Notes: a model not told the origin generated them from the letters alone. DNA of 64,000 nucleotides from Psilocybe azurescens (GCA_023853785.1 JAJIRX010000668.1:496001-560000); one strand, 5' to 3'; positions 44,794 to 58,268 are shown, counted from the stretch's first letter. Translations and numbers: made by a program.

Positions 44794-46342
44794 ATGTCTC
44801 AGCTGGGTGTTGCGCATTTTCTTTCCCTTCCTCGTCCAGATATCTTCATCGGCCCGCCAGCGGGTGTTCCAGATACTACAACTCTTGCGGCACATGATTT
44901 CGATGTTGACACACGGACAGGATTTATGCCACCTCAAATTCCCTTGAGGCGTCTTTCTACTGATTGGGAATTGTGGGAATTGGCTTTAGAAGATGCGATC
45001 TCAAGTCGGTTGGAACTAGGCGACAGGCATGGTGTCCAGGAAAAGGAAAAGGAAAAATCAAGATTATGGAGAGAACGAGTTAGAGGGGTGCGCTAAATCG
45101 TATTTCCCCTCTAAAAAGATCTCATTAAAAATCTAAATCTCCCATATTCATATTTCTATTAGCTTTCTATTCTCCCAATAGATGATTTAAAGACATCGGA
45201 AACTGCTCTCCGTCGTGCACATCTTGTCCTGGCATGGATAATGCACTTCTACGTCCATTCTCTTCCTATATCAGAACCTGTTCGGATACCCCTTCCATAA
45301 CCCTTCCCTCCTCCAAGTATCAGCACAACTTCAACTTCCTCCTGTCTTAACCTATTCTGACGACGTCCTATACAATTGGTATCTCGATCCGCCTCATACC
45401 GACGATCTGCCTACCGAATCAACAATCAAATGCCAGACTTCATTTACATCAACGAATGATGAAGCCGAATTCTACCTTACATCCGCTCGCATGGAACTTG
45501 CCGGCGTTGATGCCCTAGAGCTTATGCGGTCAACGATGGACGAAGCCTTTGTGGGCGACGACATTGCTATCCGTAGGATAACAGAATATCTTCATCAATT
45601 GGTGGATGTTATTCATCGGTTACGGGTCATGTTGCTCGACGTCAAGAAGGGCTGTGATCCACAAGTCTTTTACCATAACGTGCGACCATGGTTCCGTGGC
45701 GAGGATTCTCAGAACGGGAGGAAGTGGGTATTTGAAGGTATCGGGCAAGATGCAACTCTCGTCGAACCTACGGAGCTTTCTGGGCCTAGCGCAGGCCAAA
45801 GTTCTTTGATTCACGCCCTCGACATTTTCCTAGGCGTAGACCAGTACTCGCATGAACGAAGTCTTACTGGTGATGCTGTCGATGAAGCACAAGCTAATAC
45901 AGCGGCTCAAAAGTCTGCTTTCCTTGAGCGAATGCAACTCTACATGCCACGCCACCACCGCACTTTTCTTAACCACCTCTCGAATAATCCTCGACCATTG
46001 CGAAGTCTCGTCTTCGACGCTGTTGCTGCTTCGGGAACGAACGGCGCTGCTCTCCTTAAGGCGTATAATGCAGCGGTGATGGCATTGAAGGAATTCCGTG
46101 ATGCCCATATGATCATCGTCGCGCTCTATATCGTCACACCTGCCCGCCTTCACGCAGCACAGTTGAAATCACAGGCGCCGGAGATGGACACCCAAACCCG
46201 ACCTGGCGCTGAGTCGGAGTACGTTGTTGGAACAGCGGAATCTTCAGAGAAGGAACCTTTGAAAGGTACAGGCGGTACCGACCTCGTCCGTTTCTTAAAA
46301 GGTGTGCGCGATCAGACGAAGGGCGCTTTGATGTCTCTGTGA
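44794..46342 (+). CDS. BNA2: indoleamine 2,3-dioxygenase
   Basis: Exon 1 (44794-45087) starts MSQLGVAHFLSLPRPDIFIG. A 75-nt intron leads to exon 2 (45163-46342) with LSILPIDDLKTSETALRRAH and HFYVHS. The distal part is typical of IDO: PWFRGEDSQNGRKWVFEG, GPSAGQSSLIHALDIFLGVDQ, the heme-ligand helix LKEFRDAHMIIVALYIV with the proximal His in RDAH, and GTGGTDLVRFLKGVRDQT. The enzyme opens the indole ring of L-tryptophan with O2 to N-formylkynurenine, the first step of the kynurenine and de novo NAD route. Two C insertions, one near 45295 and one near 45307, are needed to replace an in-frame TAA (45298-45300) and restore the frame. Both are in C runs, which suggests base-calling errors rather than a dead gene. 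Length is about 490 residues. Confidence 0.93.
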
Positions 46343-46349
46343 GATATCT

Positions 46350-48370
46350 ATGCGAGGATGATGGACTTTGTGATATAAATATTGTTATCGGTAATGTTTT
46401 TGTATTGTGTTTATAGTATACCACTAGATGAAAATGAATCCATATTGTTACTCGAACTCACTACGACATCCTTGGTTTAGAAAACGATTTTGCACCTCTT
46501 TGATTGATAACCAGGTTATGCCAGAACCCGTTCCAAAACCCATCCCAAAACCGGTGAGAAAAGTGTACTCTGACCGCCTCTGTTGATGTTCCCAGATGGT
46601 GACTTCTGTTAGTATGCTGAATGAAATATGAGTAGCGAAAGTAGGAGCCATTTCGCCCTGCACGAATTTCCTGGATCCTCGTTTTCCTATTGCGTCTATT
46701 GATACCCACAACACTTCGATCGTCGGCCTCTATCAGTTATTTGGGGATAGCCGAAAGATGCAACACCGTTTGAAAGTGAAAGCTTTACACAGATATAATT
46801 AGGATAACATTGTATTACCTTATGCTAGAACGCGGAACCCGGTTAATCCAGGCTTCGAGAACCACCTTGCATCATTGACAGCAAGCTCTCCTGTTCTTGA
46901 TTTATCTTCCACTGACCACTGACAGAATTTTCCGGATGAGACGATCTGGCAGCTGGCATTCTATATAAAATTCTTAACCTGGGTCAGCAGCGACATATAA
47001 CCTGGCCGCATACTTTCAAAATTCAAAGCGACTTTTCAACTCTGTGTGCGTCCGAGTATACTTACGTCGGACCGGGCAACGCCCAAGTCCCCGACGTAAA
47101 GCGCCTAAATGATCCTTTTGAGCCAACAATGCGTGCGATTCAATCATACAGTCGATTTCTCACTCTGAGTCAGCCATCCACCGTGTTCTCAGGAAGCTGG
47201 CTGCGTGGCAGCACTTCCAGCGTACTCTCACATGGGGCAAAGGGTAGAATCTACTGTACGTATGATTCCGACTCACCGACTATGCGTCACTCCATTGTGC
47301 GCTATTTTTAAAATGGAAGGACGTAGTAGCAATGTATATTGCCCGAAACATAGTACAAACCCATATTAGGCATTCCCTTTATGCAATGAGCAAAGCATAT
47401 TTTGGTCTACACACTTCCGGATAAATGTATGTGGCGCATAGTAAGACCTTGCTCTACAGTGTTGAGCGGATAGTTCCATTGCGGCTCTTCGATCGTCCAA
47501 AAAAAAGGGTCACAAGTACCCAAGTTCATTCGGAAGCGCTCGAGTTGACCAGAAATAGAGCTGTCAATTGCTACCGCCATTCAATGCGTCCCAGTTCCGA
47601 GCACAATGGGCCTTTAATTAGGCCAACGTTATCGTTGGTCATGCGATAGCAAATCCGTACGTAACTGTACTTGACTGCAGCTGAACTTCCAGCCGACAAA
47701 CTCCTACTTACTCACCGCCTTCGGAAGATAGACAATGGCCCCAGCTATCTCGTCAGAGTCTTGGACTACACCTGATATGCATAACAGACGTTTCTTTGAT
47801 ACTCATCAGACGTATTGGGTAGACATCAAGTCATAATCATTGTGTGTGGGTTGTAAACATCGAAGCTAGTTCGAGAGTAATGATACTCGTACATGGAATA
47901 GGGTGCGAATGAAGGAAACGAAGAAAGATGAATAATGATAATGATGCACAGTAATTACTGGTGACGCCCGAAGGTTAGAGTATTGGGTATTGGATTGCGA
48001 TGGTTGAACGAATCTCGAAAGCTGTAAGGACATGATGGTTGCACAGGATGAATGGATGATGATGATGATGGATGGTGATTGGGTTATAAAATGCATTGCG
48101 GGGAAATTGGAGGCGACAAAGGATGAGTCGATGAAATGAAGGGCCCCAGGTCACCAGACAAGGGAAATCGTGAATGAGCCAATCGTGTTTAACGTTAAAG
48201 TTGGCGTCAGCCACTGGAAGGAGATGAAAGCGTCGAATAATGGAATCGTGCAGGTCGTATGTACTTGGAATGATGATGCATGGGTGTGCGGCGTTCCACG
48301 TCGCGGGTATGTGGATGCGGTTTTGTGATGAATGGATGCAAGTGGTGGTACAATGTGTAGTTTCGTCAGT
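46350..48370. other. intergenic stretch
   Basis: Mostly without recognisable genes. The small minus-strand frames at 46448-46714 are unassigned. The region 47870-48290 is rich in atgatgatg-like repeats on the plus strand, giving spurious Ile/His-rich frames. An orphan open frame at 46939-47311 is listed separately. Confidence 0.4.
46939..47311 (+). other. orphan open frame, unknown
   Basis: A plus-strand frame is open for 124 codons up to a TAA at 47309-47311, although its first ATG is only at 47129. The codons upstream of that ATG (YVGPGNAQVPDVKRLNDPFE and others) look protein-like, so the segment may be the last exon of a lost gene. No family was recognised. Confidence 0.3.
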
Positions 48371-48375
48371 GCGGT

Positions 48376-49281
48376 CTAGTACTCATCCATAGTATACCCT
48401 ATAAGCAAAAGATTTTATTTAGCATACTGCTATTTGAACATAAAACGAAAATACAACTGACCCTCTTGAGGTGGTGCAAATAGGTTTGAAATCCATGCGA
48501 CCGCTATCGACAAAGTGCGAGAGAGTCTGGCACCAGTCGTCGCGCATATCCCAAGCGATCTTAGAAGGAGGGTCAAGCTCGACGGGCATCACTTGCGAAG
48601 TGCTTCCGCATTTAATGATGACAATGAGGGTGCCGATGCCGCCGCCTTGTCGGCAGCGTTCTTCTCGACGCTGAATGTCGGCGATGACGAGAGGATCGCG
48701 GATGTAGGTCCGAGGAACTACATGTGTAGATGAAATGGAGAATCTGGGAACGTGGAATGATGAGTACTCGGGATCGGTGGGGTAGCACGGAGGTAACTTA
48801 CCGACGGTGAGAGTCTGCGTGGCTGTTGTAGGTCAAGTCGATGAGTAATGCGCTTTGCCTGACATTGGCGGGGACGCGTTTGAGCTGAAGAGCTTGGAAG
48901 CCTGCCCATCCTAGAAGAGCGCAGTGTGTAGAAGTGAATTTGCGGAGGTATTTGGTGATGTTCTCGTCAGGGTAAGCGGCGTTGGACGAGGCTTGCTTCA
49001 CTTGAGAAGCAGTATGCTGGCAGATGGCTTTATGAGAGGGCCAGTGGACCTTTTGACAGTCTTGCGAGCAGTACTGTGTAGTCATCTATGTGGCAAATGT
49101 CAGCAAATCTGTTATGTAAAGTATAAGGCAGTCTACGTACGCATCCACCGCAATATCTAAACTTTACAGCTGAAGTCTCGACTGTTCCACACTGGTCGCA
49201 GATCCGGTATCCTCGTTGGCGTTGAGAGTGAAGCGGGGCCGTGTTGTAGTTGGCGGCGGCAGGTTGTGAGTAGTAACTCAT
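48376..49281 (-). CDS. MYND-type zinc-finger protein
   Basis: Minus-strand exons 49281-49141, 49085-48802 and from 48743 downward, with a short last exon near 48398-48376. Exon 1 ends CDQCGTVETSAVKFRYCGGC and exon 2 starts MTTQYCSQDCQKVHWPSHKAIC, so the intron splits a complete MYND finger (C-x2-C, C-x2-C, then YCS..CQ..HW..HK..C). MYND fingers bind proline-rich partner peptides. The following domain (RKFTSTHCALLGWAGFQALQ, VVPRTYIRDPLVIADIQRRE) is typical of mushroom MYND proteins of unknown function. Exon 2 joins exon 3 in frame at CG|A after a CCCAG acceptor. No frame correction is needed in the parts I could check; the exact 3' exon is uncertain. About 230 residues. Confidence 0.8.
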
Positions 49282-49289
49282 TGTGATTA

Positions 49290-52200
49290 GCCCGGTGGTC
49301 CTGAAGAGGATGTATGACGAGGGAGGGCGGAAGGTGATGTGATCGAAATCCAAACCGAAGAGGTTCGAGTCAGAAACCGACGAGCATGCCTCGGGATATT
49401 ATATAGGATGATATGAGGTGTGAAGGAATAGTAGAGGAATTGGCTGATACGGTTAATTTAGACGTAGATGGATCTGGGAGGATGGATCTGGGAATATTGC
49501 AGATCCAATCTGGAGGGACTGGAGAAAAACTGAGTCAGTTTAACAAAAAGAAAAAGACTTTTCGAGGCCTACAGTCGGAAGGGACCCCCGGGCAAGTGTA
49601 TAGTTGACATTTAGCGGCGACCTTTCTTTTGTTTCAAGCAGTCTAGATGGGACAAAGGAAGCCAACAGCGCGGCCGGAAGTTTTGTCCTTGTTGTTCTCA
49701 GTGCACAGCTTTTTGTTGTTTTTGTTGTCAACTCTTTTTGTTGTTGCCGAATCCGAACCGGCGTCGATGGGGTAAGGCACTCACGGTCTGCCTGAAGGCA
49801 TAACAGAAATGAACTGGCAGGAGGGAAACTATCAGTCTTCTATCTCAATACGTGCAAGACAATAGGCTGCCCGCCAACTATGACGGACTAGCCCCCAATC
49901 ATGTGCCACCGAGAACAAAAAGGCGGGAGGGTGGGAATCGGCTGTATTACCTTTCTGAGACCGCAAGACAATTAGAGATACTAGGTGTCGTATGGGCTGG
50001 CGCTTACATTCATTCGCATTTTCTCCAGCCTATGACAGAGACAAAAGACGGAGGAAGTAGCCATCTGCGCTCTCGAGGAAGACTCTGCTTCTGATACAGT
50101 ATCTTCCGATACGTAAGCCGCCCTGTGAGTCCCTTCTCGATTCAAATCACGTTATCGACCCTACTCAACTTAAAGTTACCCTAGGTTTCCCTCTGATCAT
50201 TCCTTGAGCCGCCTCCAGGGTAGACTAGAACCATTGATGCTTGATAAACACACTGTGATGTAATATCTAGGGCATGTCCACTCTAAAAGACGAATCAAGT
50301 TCAAATTTAAAAGTGCTTTCATCAGAACCAAACGTGGAGATGATAGTCCCTGGATTCGATCATGCTCGGCTACGAGTCGGGTATCTGTTGTCTGTACCTG
50401 CCAGGCGCCGAGCGTTGAAATCATTACCAACTAGTCGCCCACACTTACTCGTTCGCCCACAATGCCTTTGTGTACCGCACTGTTAGTATTCAGCCGCCAT
50501 TGTGACTAATGTGAGGAAATTTTCCACATCATATCAGACTGCTGCGTCACATTCAACTGATCGCCGATGTTTTCATGATTCTTTCTCAACACGATAAAAA
50601 CGCTGGAATCGCCAAGGATCATTCTCAAACAAATTATAGGGAACTGGACGTCTTGGGGGTCTCAGAATATGTTGAATTTCCCTCTAATCGTTCTGCACTT
50701 TGAACTCTGTTGCGCTTTTTTTCCTCGACGACTCCGCTGAAAGTTCAATCGGACTTTGCGACCTGGTGCTTGTAGACTCTGAAAAAACTTTTCTTCAACA
50801 AGCACGCGATATTACTCTCGTACTTCCAGTGTCAGTCATTTCCGTCATTTCCGGCGCTTCGATTAATCGCCAGGGCCATGATTTTTGTAACTCGCTGTTG
50901 ATGCGGCTCTGCTAGGAATCGATATTCCGATATGTATACTTAGTCGTCTACGGCCCCCGTCGCGAAATGAATTGAAGTAGAGTTCTCAAAATACCAACGC
51001 ATCCACACGTGTGTTCCAGCACACATGCTGTCGATCACGTCTGGTCGTCGGCAAGTCGGATTCAGTCAGCCTTTCATGCCCCTCAGAAGGGAGTGTGCTG
51101 ATAGCCGGTGATCTGAGCAGAAGTCCATCTGAAGGATTGAAGTGGGAGCGTTTCTGACACCCTGTGGCAGCAGACTGACAGACCCAAATTATTTTTAATG
51201 ACCAATGACGAAGGTTACTTTAGATATATGCTATTCTGTCTCCTGCTCTGGTTGTGCAGTATGCTTAAGATAACCTTCTCTAATATCTATATTCTCGACT
51301 TCAAGCTTCGTAAACGTGAATCGATATAACTTTTATATTCCACAAGGCTATGGCACATAGTATTGGTATTGACTCGGAGTTAGGTCAGTCTGCGTATACT
51401 TGTCGTGCTTCACTTCAACCTCAAAGTGAACGAAGCCCTGGTGCATATATCTGCTTCGGTTCGATCCACAAACTGATCAAGTTTACTGTCCAGTTCACTC
51501 CTTTTTTTCTTTCTTTTTTTTTTAAAAAAAAAAAGAACCATCAAAGCATCCAGATGTCCGAATGCATCGCATGCACGTTTCATTCAAGACCTGAGAATCA
51601 TCGTCAGCAATCTTTTTTCTTTGTCCCAATATGTCTTTCTCTGTGGGCTGGATAACCACGCCACTGTGACTACTATGATCGGGGACATATCAAATACACA
51701 CAAAGGTCCGGTTGCATTACTGCCTGAAAGGACTTAGGCGCGATCGACTAAGTCCCTGCAAAAGCTCATTTTACTTAGGAATGTAAGGAACGTTCCGCCG
51801 GCGTATTGGATGCCGGTTTCTATTCAATGGACCCATAGTTATCGTAAGCTAATACGGCCGTCGCCTGTCGCGAATTCGTTCATGCATGTCGCTGTGCTTG
51901 TGTCAACTTCATATAGAAAAACCATCGTTCATCTTTTGCCTCCAGCTTCAGTGAAGGCAGTGAACAGTATTCGTGGAGTTATTGCAATTTGCATCACCTG
52001 GTGACAAATTATATTCATCGTTGAGCTCGGAACGGCACTTGCGCATTAATTTACCTCTCTTCAGCACTTGTGATAATGCCAAGGGCTATGGGAATCCAAC
52101 AGAACCAGGGCTCACAGGCACAATCCGAGCTTGATTGGAATCATCGTTCCAATTTTTTTTTACTCGTAAACCCCATCTAGCAGTCTACCGGGAGAAGCCT

Positions 52201-53940
52201 TGAAACTTATCGAAGCATACTATGTTCAGCCGTCGACTTTGTTCTCTCTTAGGACATCTGGTATCTGGGAAATGCATGGAGCCTTTTCAAGAATACTTAT
52301 AGATTCAAATTACCAACAAATATGAAATATGAGAAGTGGATATACAGAGCGACACTCGGCGTCCTTGATGTACTCTACCGGTCTTTGAAAGCGGCCAGGT
52401 TTTCATACCTCTACTCTACTGTCATTATATAACTAGAATGCCTTTGTGTAATGGCGGATACTGAAATTTGTTCTCGGAATTCTTTCCAGGACGGCTAACG
52501 ACGCAGTGTCGCTTCATCAGCAAGTCACCAGGGACCATGCTATCACCGATATCTTATGGCCGTCGGCTGCAGGCTGATATCCTGCCTCGTGCAGGTTTTG
52601 CCTTTGTTCTCAAATCGTACTAGTGTATAATTATAATTATAATTATCACGGCCCCAGGTACTTTCGCAATTGATTGTCTCACGACCAGTAAAAAAGGCGC
52701 CCATGCGCAGTTTCAAAGCACAGTACCAGATACATGCCTCTGGACTATACCGGATGTATCTGTGGATTCTACTCCTTCACAACACATTTGATTGCTCATG
52801 GCCAATTTCAGAAGCTCCAATGTGTGCCTTTAGAGTACTGTCTATGCCATATCAATTGATCAAAGTTGTGAACGGACCCGCTGTCAGCATTATAGGTGCA
52901 CCACTGTACCGACCAACCGGTCACCAGTATATGTCAATGTGACGACAGTGAGCAGCCATCTACACGCGTTCAATTACGGCAGACTGTAATTTGGATACAT
53001 GACACGGGTGGCGGGGTTCATCATTGACAGAAGCATACAAGGGATGAAGGCAGAAACATGAATCATTTGGTTGCGTTAGGTCCGAATCCGCGGACTGTTA
53101 CAGATGGCGATGTCTCTCGCAGTCATCTCATGCACGCTCACTGCCCTTTGCACGGGTTGTGTACATCCAATAGGACAGTGAATACCCTACCATTCAGTTC
53201 ACCTGGATATCCTGGGCCATCAAGAATCCAGCTGAGAATTTATCTTTATGTTTTATTATACAGATATAGCATAGAAGATTGACATTCAGACCTATCTGTT
53301 GCTTCAAGGGTTGAATGAGAGTATCGTGGAATACGAAGTCAAAATGATCATGAATCTTGCCGCAATCCTCAAATGACGCATCTGCCTTTATCTACCATTT
53401 CAGTATCGTTATCAGATAATCTCATATGTACATAATCGACGTGCTGCGTGGCGTGAGTACATTCATGTGCCTTCTCGTTGCAGCTCTTTTGATTGCTTCA
53501 AGCCAACTTGGAACACAACACTCAACCTCAACTCAACCTTAATCTGAGCTTCAGCGAACAATTTTCATTCATTTGTTCAGCATACCATGCGCTTACGCTC
53601 TTTTCTTGTCTGCGGCTCGAACACACTACCGATATTGTCATCAGTTGCTGCCATCGATACCAAATCGTTGCAACGTTAGACAAACGGGACCTGCAAAATA
53701 CCGAAGCAGGTTTTTACCATTTTTCGACTCCTATTTTTAAGGTATGTTCAATGTGAATGAGAGCTGAATAAATTTTTATTTCCGCTGCTTGCATGGCTAG
53801 ACTCTGGTTCTAGCGAACTAACGAAAGGTCACCAGTTATTGTCGTCCACCATGGACATTGGATTCTGACTGAACGACGAGTCGCGGCACCAACGGCTCCA
53901 CTTTACTGAGTCTCAAGTCTTAACAACTATTCCCCCACAA
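49290..53940. other. long gene-poor stretch
   Basis: No gene was recognised on either strand. Scattered open frames of 60-100 codons lack motifs. Low-complexity spots are a poly-T/poly-A pair (51507-51535) that could form a hairpin and an attataatt repeat near 52627-52648. Decayed coding DNA is possible, but I can name no family. Confidence 0.45.
51507..51535. repeat. poly-T/poly-A inverted tract
   Basis: A T-rich run of about a dozen bases, interrupted upstream by single C residues, is immediately followed by about a dozen A residues, giving a self-complementary tract that can fold. It lies in non-coding DNA. Confidence 0.7.
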
Positions 53941-53952
53941 CCACTGTTAACC

Positions 53953-56055
53953 ATGGACCAAGTTGTTTCTGAAGTAGTCAAGGTATGTGAAGTCCGCAGA
54001 TAATATTTTATTAGAAATGAATGGACAACTTCGACGGCAGTCTACCTATATTAGTCCTTGACGGTCTAAAACCAAAATCAGAGCGCAACATCGATTACCG
54101 TCGTGTCGCCCTTTCAAATCCATTTGATTGTTGCATGGGACGGAATCAGATTTTACAATTTATGCGATGTGTATGATGTTATTTTCTGCTCACGGACAGC
54201 AGCGTTCCGATCGGCAGTTCGCTTGTGCTTTCATTACATTGTCACCTTACCTTCTTACCCAGCCTCGAGCAGACTCTTGCATCAACGTAGAATCACCAAA
54301 CCTTTCCAGCTAAAGCATGTCGTCCTCTCCTTCAAGATGGGTAATAGCTATACAAACTCTGGCTTTCAATACGCGCTCGAGGAACATTGAACAAAATAGG
54401 CAACTTTGGGCCACCATTCCAAATACCTTACATGGCGTCGATTCAAACACCAGCCTGTCATATACCTTTACCGGTGAGTTATTACCAGACCAGTGGTAGC
54501 TAATCGCCGCATAAGCACTCACGTTATAGTCTATGGTTAGGTTGATGGGATAGGTGGCTCGACACGAGAATATCTGATAGATGGCGTCTTTCCCGAAAAC
54601 AACTGGGTATACTGCCAAGACGATTCACTGTCGAATGAGAGGCACCAAATCACTCTCAAAGAAACAGTCCAACCGGGTCGACGTTCTGGTTCGACATAAT
54701 CCAATATGTTACGTTAGTCAGAGTCTCGATTGACAACGCGGTCATCCTGGTAGACTTTTCGGATCCTGCAATTCAATATGGAGAAGGCTGGCAGCATCTC
54801 CAAGATATTGGAAAAATGACGCTTCAGAACTCGACGAAGGTGACCTTGGACTTCGTTGGTGCGTCGCTTATCTGAATTCCTTTATATACCTGATCAAGCC
54901 GTTGTTTAAACGGCGGAGGTATCTTTAAGCTGGTTTCGCTCATATCTGGTGGTAATATACCTGGAGCAGCAAGCTCTGCGGCATACTTTATTGACGGAGG
55001 AACTCCGAAATTTATTTTTTGACAGGACTTACTCCAGGAGCTATGGAACTATATAATCAGATATTCTTCCAGACCCCGCAATTATCAGCTGGGCAACACT
55101 GTATTGAAGTCGTTAATAGTGGGAATAACGGAACCATGCCGCTTTCACTTGACTTGATTACCCTTCAATTCAAAATGCACCGGTAGTTGCGTCGTCGCCT
55201 AATGGAGGATCCTTTGACTCTGGCTCGTCCTTTTCCCTCTCTTTTTCGTCTTCGTCATGCTCCTCGTTAACATCTTTGTCAACATCTGTCGCCAGCTCTA
55301 GCCGGACATTAAGTCCACAAACTATTCTACCCTCCGGCATCTCCTCATACATAGCCTCAAGCTATACGAATGATGCTGTAATCTCCTAGACAGGGTCAAG
55401 TGAAGGACCTCATGCATCAAGCCTGAATTCGGACTCTTCAGGCGAAACGAGCTCAAAAGCTCCCATCGGAGCTATTGTCGGAGGTCTTGTGGATGGTCTT
55501 GTTCTCGTAATAGCCTTCATTCTGCTGCTTTTTCATCGACTCAAGAAAAGGAAAGCAAATGAACTCGAAGAGTATGACCCTGTAGATGGCGACTTGGATG
55601 TCGTCGAGCCATTCCACGCCATGCCTTCTGCCCCTGTGTCGGTCCCACAACGGTCTCCAGTCATTCAGTCAGCTTTTCGCAACCCTTTCCATGACCGTGT
55701 CGGCGGCGCCAATACATCTAAGGCTCAACCACAATTCACACCTAACAGAGTCGCGACGCCGCCTTGAATATGCGATAATATTTCGACCTACTCTTCTGAA
55801 CAGACTCCTTCTCCTTCGGTTTCGAATCACTATGATCTTCTTTCGACTTCGACCTCCAATCTCATTATGAATAGCAGGGCGAGGGGGGCTATGGGTCCCG
55901 AATATCCTCTTTCCCCCAATCGGAGCGGTCCATCTTCTCCATAGGAAAACGCGTCAGGTCCGCCTCGCGTGGTGCGTCACCAAGATAGCGGGCTGCGCCT
56001 CCCTGATCAGGACAGAAACGTTCTAGAGCTACCACCCCTGTACACTCCAGGTTGA
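53953..56055 (+). pseudogene. single-pass membrane protein with Ser-rich stalk, pseudogene
   Basis: The order is characteristic of a large Agaricomycete family: an extracellular pair of beta-sandwich-like segments (VDFSDPAIQYGEGWQHLQDI near 54760, FFQTPQLSAGQHCIEVVNSG near 55066), a Ser-rich stalk (55180-55450), SKAPIGAIVGG with one TM helix (VLVIAFILLLF), a basic stop-transfer RLKKRK, and a cytosolic tail ending ELPPLYTPG at the final stop (56053-56055). From about 55160 to the end the frame is continuous except for three in-frame stops: TAG 55387, TGA 55765 and TAG 55942. Each is one C-to-T step from CAG or CGA. Upstream exons also contain a frame break near 54690 and near 55170. No function is known. 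Confidence 0.75.
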
Positions 56056-56415
56056 ACCTATTCGGATTTGGATTTCATTATTGCGAAGTATTCCCAGACT
56101 CTTTCTTTTTTATATATTTTTCTTCCTCGTCCAATTGGCAATTACCCACACTCTCGTTACAATATGAAACTTTATATTTTGTTCCCTTTTCAGGAAATTA
56201 ATTCAATCTGCATTAAAAAGCCGTTCTTCCGCGGAGGGACTGTCTGACCAGGCAGACCTGGGTCTAATATGCTTGCAGATCATGCATACGTATTCACTAA
56301 GCCCGAAGTAGGCTTAAGCGTCGGTAAGTATTACCCGAATATCTATAACAATCCACTGCCACTTGACTCATTGACAAATCCTTCTCTTACACTTCCTTCC
56401 AGGCCAAGAAACGCG

Positions 56416-57885
56416 ATGCATTCTATGTTCAAACGTCTTCCTCAAGAGCTTAATGACGAAATCCTCAATAATCTACGGAACGACCAAGCGGCGCTAAAAT
56501 CGTGTTCACTCGCTTGCCACTCGTTCCGGCGTATCTGCCAAAAGCTCCTCTTTTCGAGCATTGTCATCTATCCACCGTCGTATAAAAAGAGATGGATATC
56601 CACAGCTTTTCAAGATCTATTGGAATCCTCGCCGCATCTCGCGCAGTATGTGCGTTATTTAAACATCATCGACCGCCATACCGCACCGAAGATTTCAGAT
56701 GAATGGCTGTCGAAAGACACGGCGCTTGCCGCCTGCCTGCCATTACTACGCAACTTGCGAGGTCTGGTTATACAGTATCAGAAATATTATTACTACAACA
56801 TCCCAGGCGTTTGGTCGGCGATGATACGCTCTGGATTTGTGGCGGCTCTAGACGCCGTTCTTCATCTACCGACCTTCAAATTTCTTGATTTGACTGGTTT
56901 TCCGTTGGACCTAGTCAGATACTGTCCGAACTTGCGCCATCTCGCTATCGACGATCCGATCTTGATCAAAGTCGATCTAGAGGCAGGAGAGCACCCCAAA
57001 GCCCAACTAGAATCTTTGGAGGTCTTTGCGCACGAGGTATATTCCTTGCAGATAATCCCGGACGCTGAAACCTTCGACTATAAATACCCCGAAGCATTTG
57101 TAAAGCTTTGTAACGAAAATGTCGATATCACCAAGCTGAGGCGACTTCACGCCAGTGCGGAGGGATGCAGCCATGCGGGTGGCCACGGTCTACTTGCCTA
57201 CATCATGCAAGAATGCGCCGGAACGCTGCAGGAACTCGTGTTTTCCCCGTCTAATGGTAGTACGTCGAATCACCCCTAAAATTTGAACATCCGGGTGACA
57301 AAAAAAGGCTGAATTCTTTCTTCGTCGATTTGTCTAGTCTCATGGGGAGGAGAATCGGCGGAGACAATTCAATGGGGCGCTCTTAGATCTCTACGAAAAT
57401 TCGATGTCAGCTTCACATGGGAGGGTACTGATGGTGGATACGACTACACTGGGCCATGGCCGTGGTTCATAAGCGCCTGCAAACAGCTTTTCCCATCCAA
57501 GTCCCCCCTCGAGGAATTCATACTACACATCAAATACGACCTGGAGGACGATGACTCTTTCGACGATGAAGGCTGGCCAGTGTTGCTCGAAATGTTAGCA
57601 GACCGAAAGCGCTTCCCGTTCTTGCGCAGGGTGGACATTCAGCTGTCGGCGTACAAGGACATGACCACCAAGATATCATCCCGCCTTCTCGCGTTGATCA
57701 ACAAGGCCCCATCGGCTCAGCTCAACTTGTCTGTTACTATTCTCGACGGTGTGTCTCTTTATTGACTTCAGCGATACACACGTGCTTATGGCATTATAGA
57801 CATTTATCAAAGTGACAGGTACCCCGGCCTTCCTCCACTCGCAGATCCTCAATGGTCGAAAACATTTTTTAAGGCGTGGTGGTAG
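56416..57885 (+). CDS. F-box-like protein
   Basis: The start at 56416 gives MHSMFKRLPQELNDEILNNL, an F-box opening, followed by SCSLACHSFRRICQKLLFSSIVI, the usual continuation in Agaricomycete F-box-like proteins. An in-frame upstream Met at 56269 exists but precedes sequence without resemblance to a protein domain. Exon 1 runs to about 57257, an intron follows, and exon 2 (from about 57335) carries ESAETIQWGALRSLRKFDVS. A last exon after a TATAG acceptor near 57800 ends FFKAWW (stop 57883-57885). The body is leucine-rich repeat-like. Probable SCF adaptor; the target is unknown. The frame is intact across the splices I checked. Confidence 0.75.
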
Positions 57886-57889
57886 GCTT

Positions 57890-58265
57890 GTAAAAAGTGT
57901 CAACTGCATCATCATCAAACCATGTTCTCATTCAAAAGCTGTAGATGAGTTGGGCTGGCATATATTGAATCGTTGCTAGAATACATGTAATAAGCGATAA
58001 CTAGTTCTGTAGCAGGCTAGTGAAGAACAACAACTTGTATAGAGCTCGGAGTTGACATTACGAACGACTTACGGGACGTATGGGTTTTTTTTTTCGAAAA
58101 GAGATACATCTATGAGTAATGCGCGGGTGGGTAGGTGGGTGAGGTTGGTTGAGTTTGGTATGTATGCAAATGAAACCAAAAAAGAAAAAAAAATATAATC
58201 ACGACAAAAGAATGAGGATGAAAAAGAAAAAGAAAAAATGAAGCAGACGATTCGGATTCCAATCA
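57890..58265. other. intergenic gap
   Basis: Between the ends of two convergent genes. No gene; a purine-rich aaaaagaaaaaaaaat tract lies at 58178-58195. Confidence 0.4.
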
Positions 58266-58268
58266 TCA

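Noticed and set aside
47866..48214. His/Ile-rich minus-strand frames
   Set aside because: They arise from an atgatgatg-type repeat and have no start context, splice sites or domain.
51430..51480. possible tRNA because of a ggttcgatccac-like T-arm
   Set aside because: No matching acceptor stem, anticodon arm or D-arm could be drawn around it.
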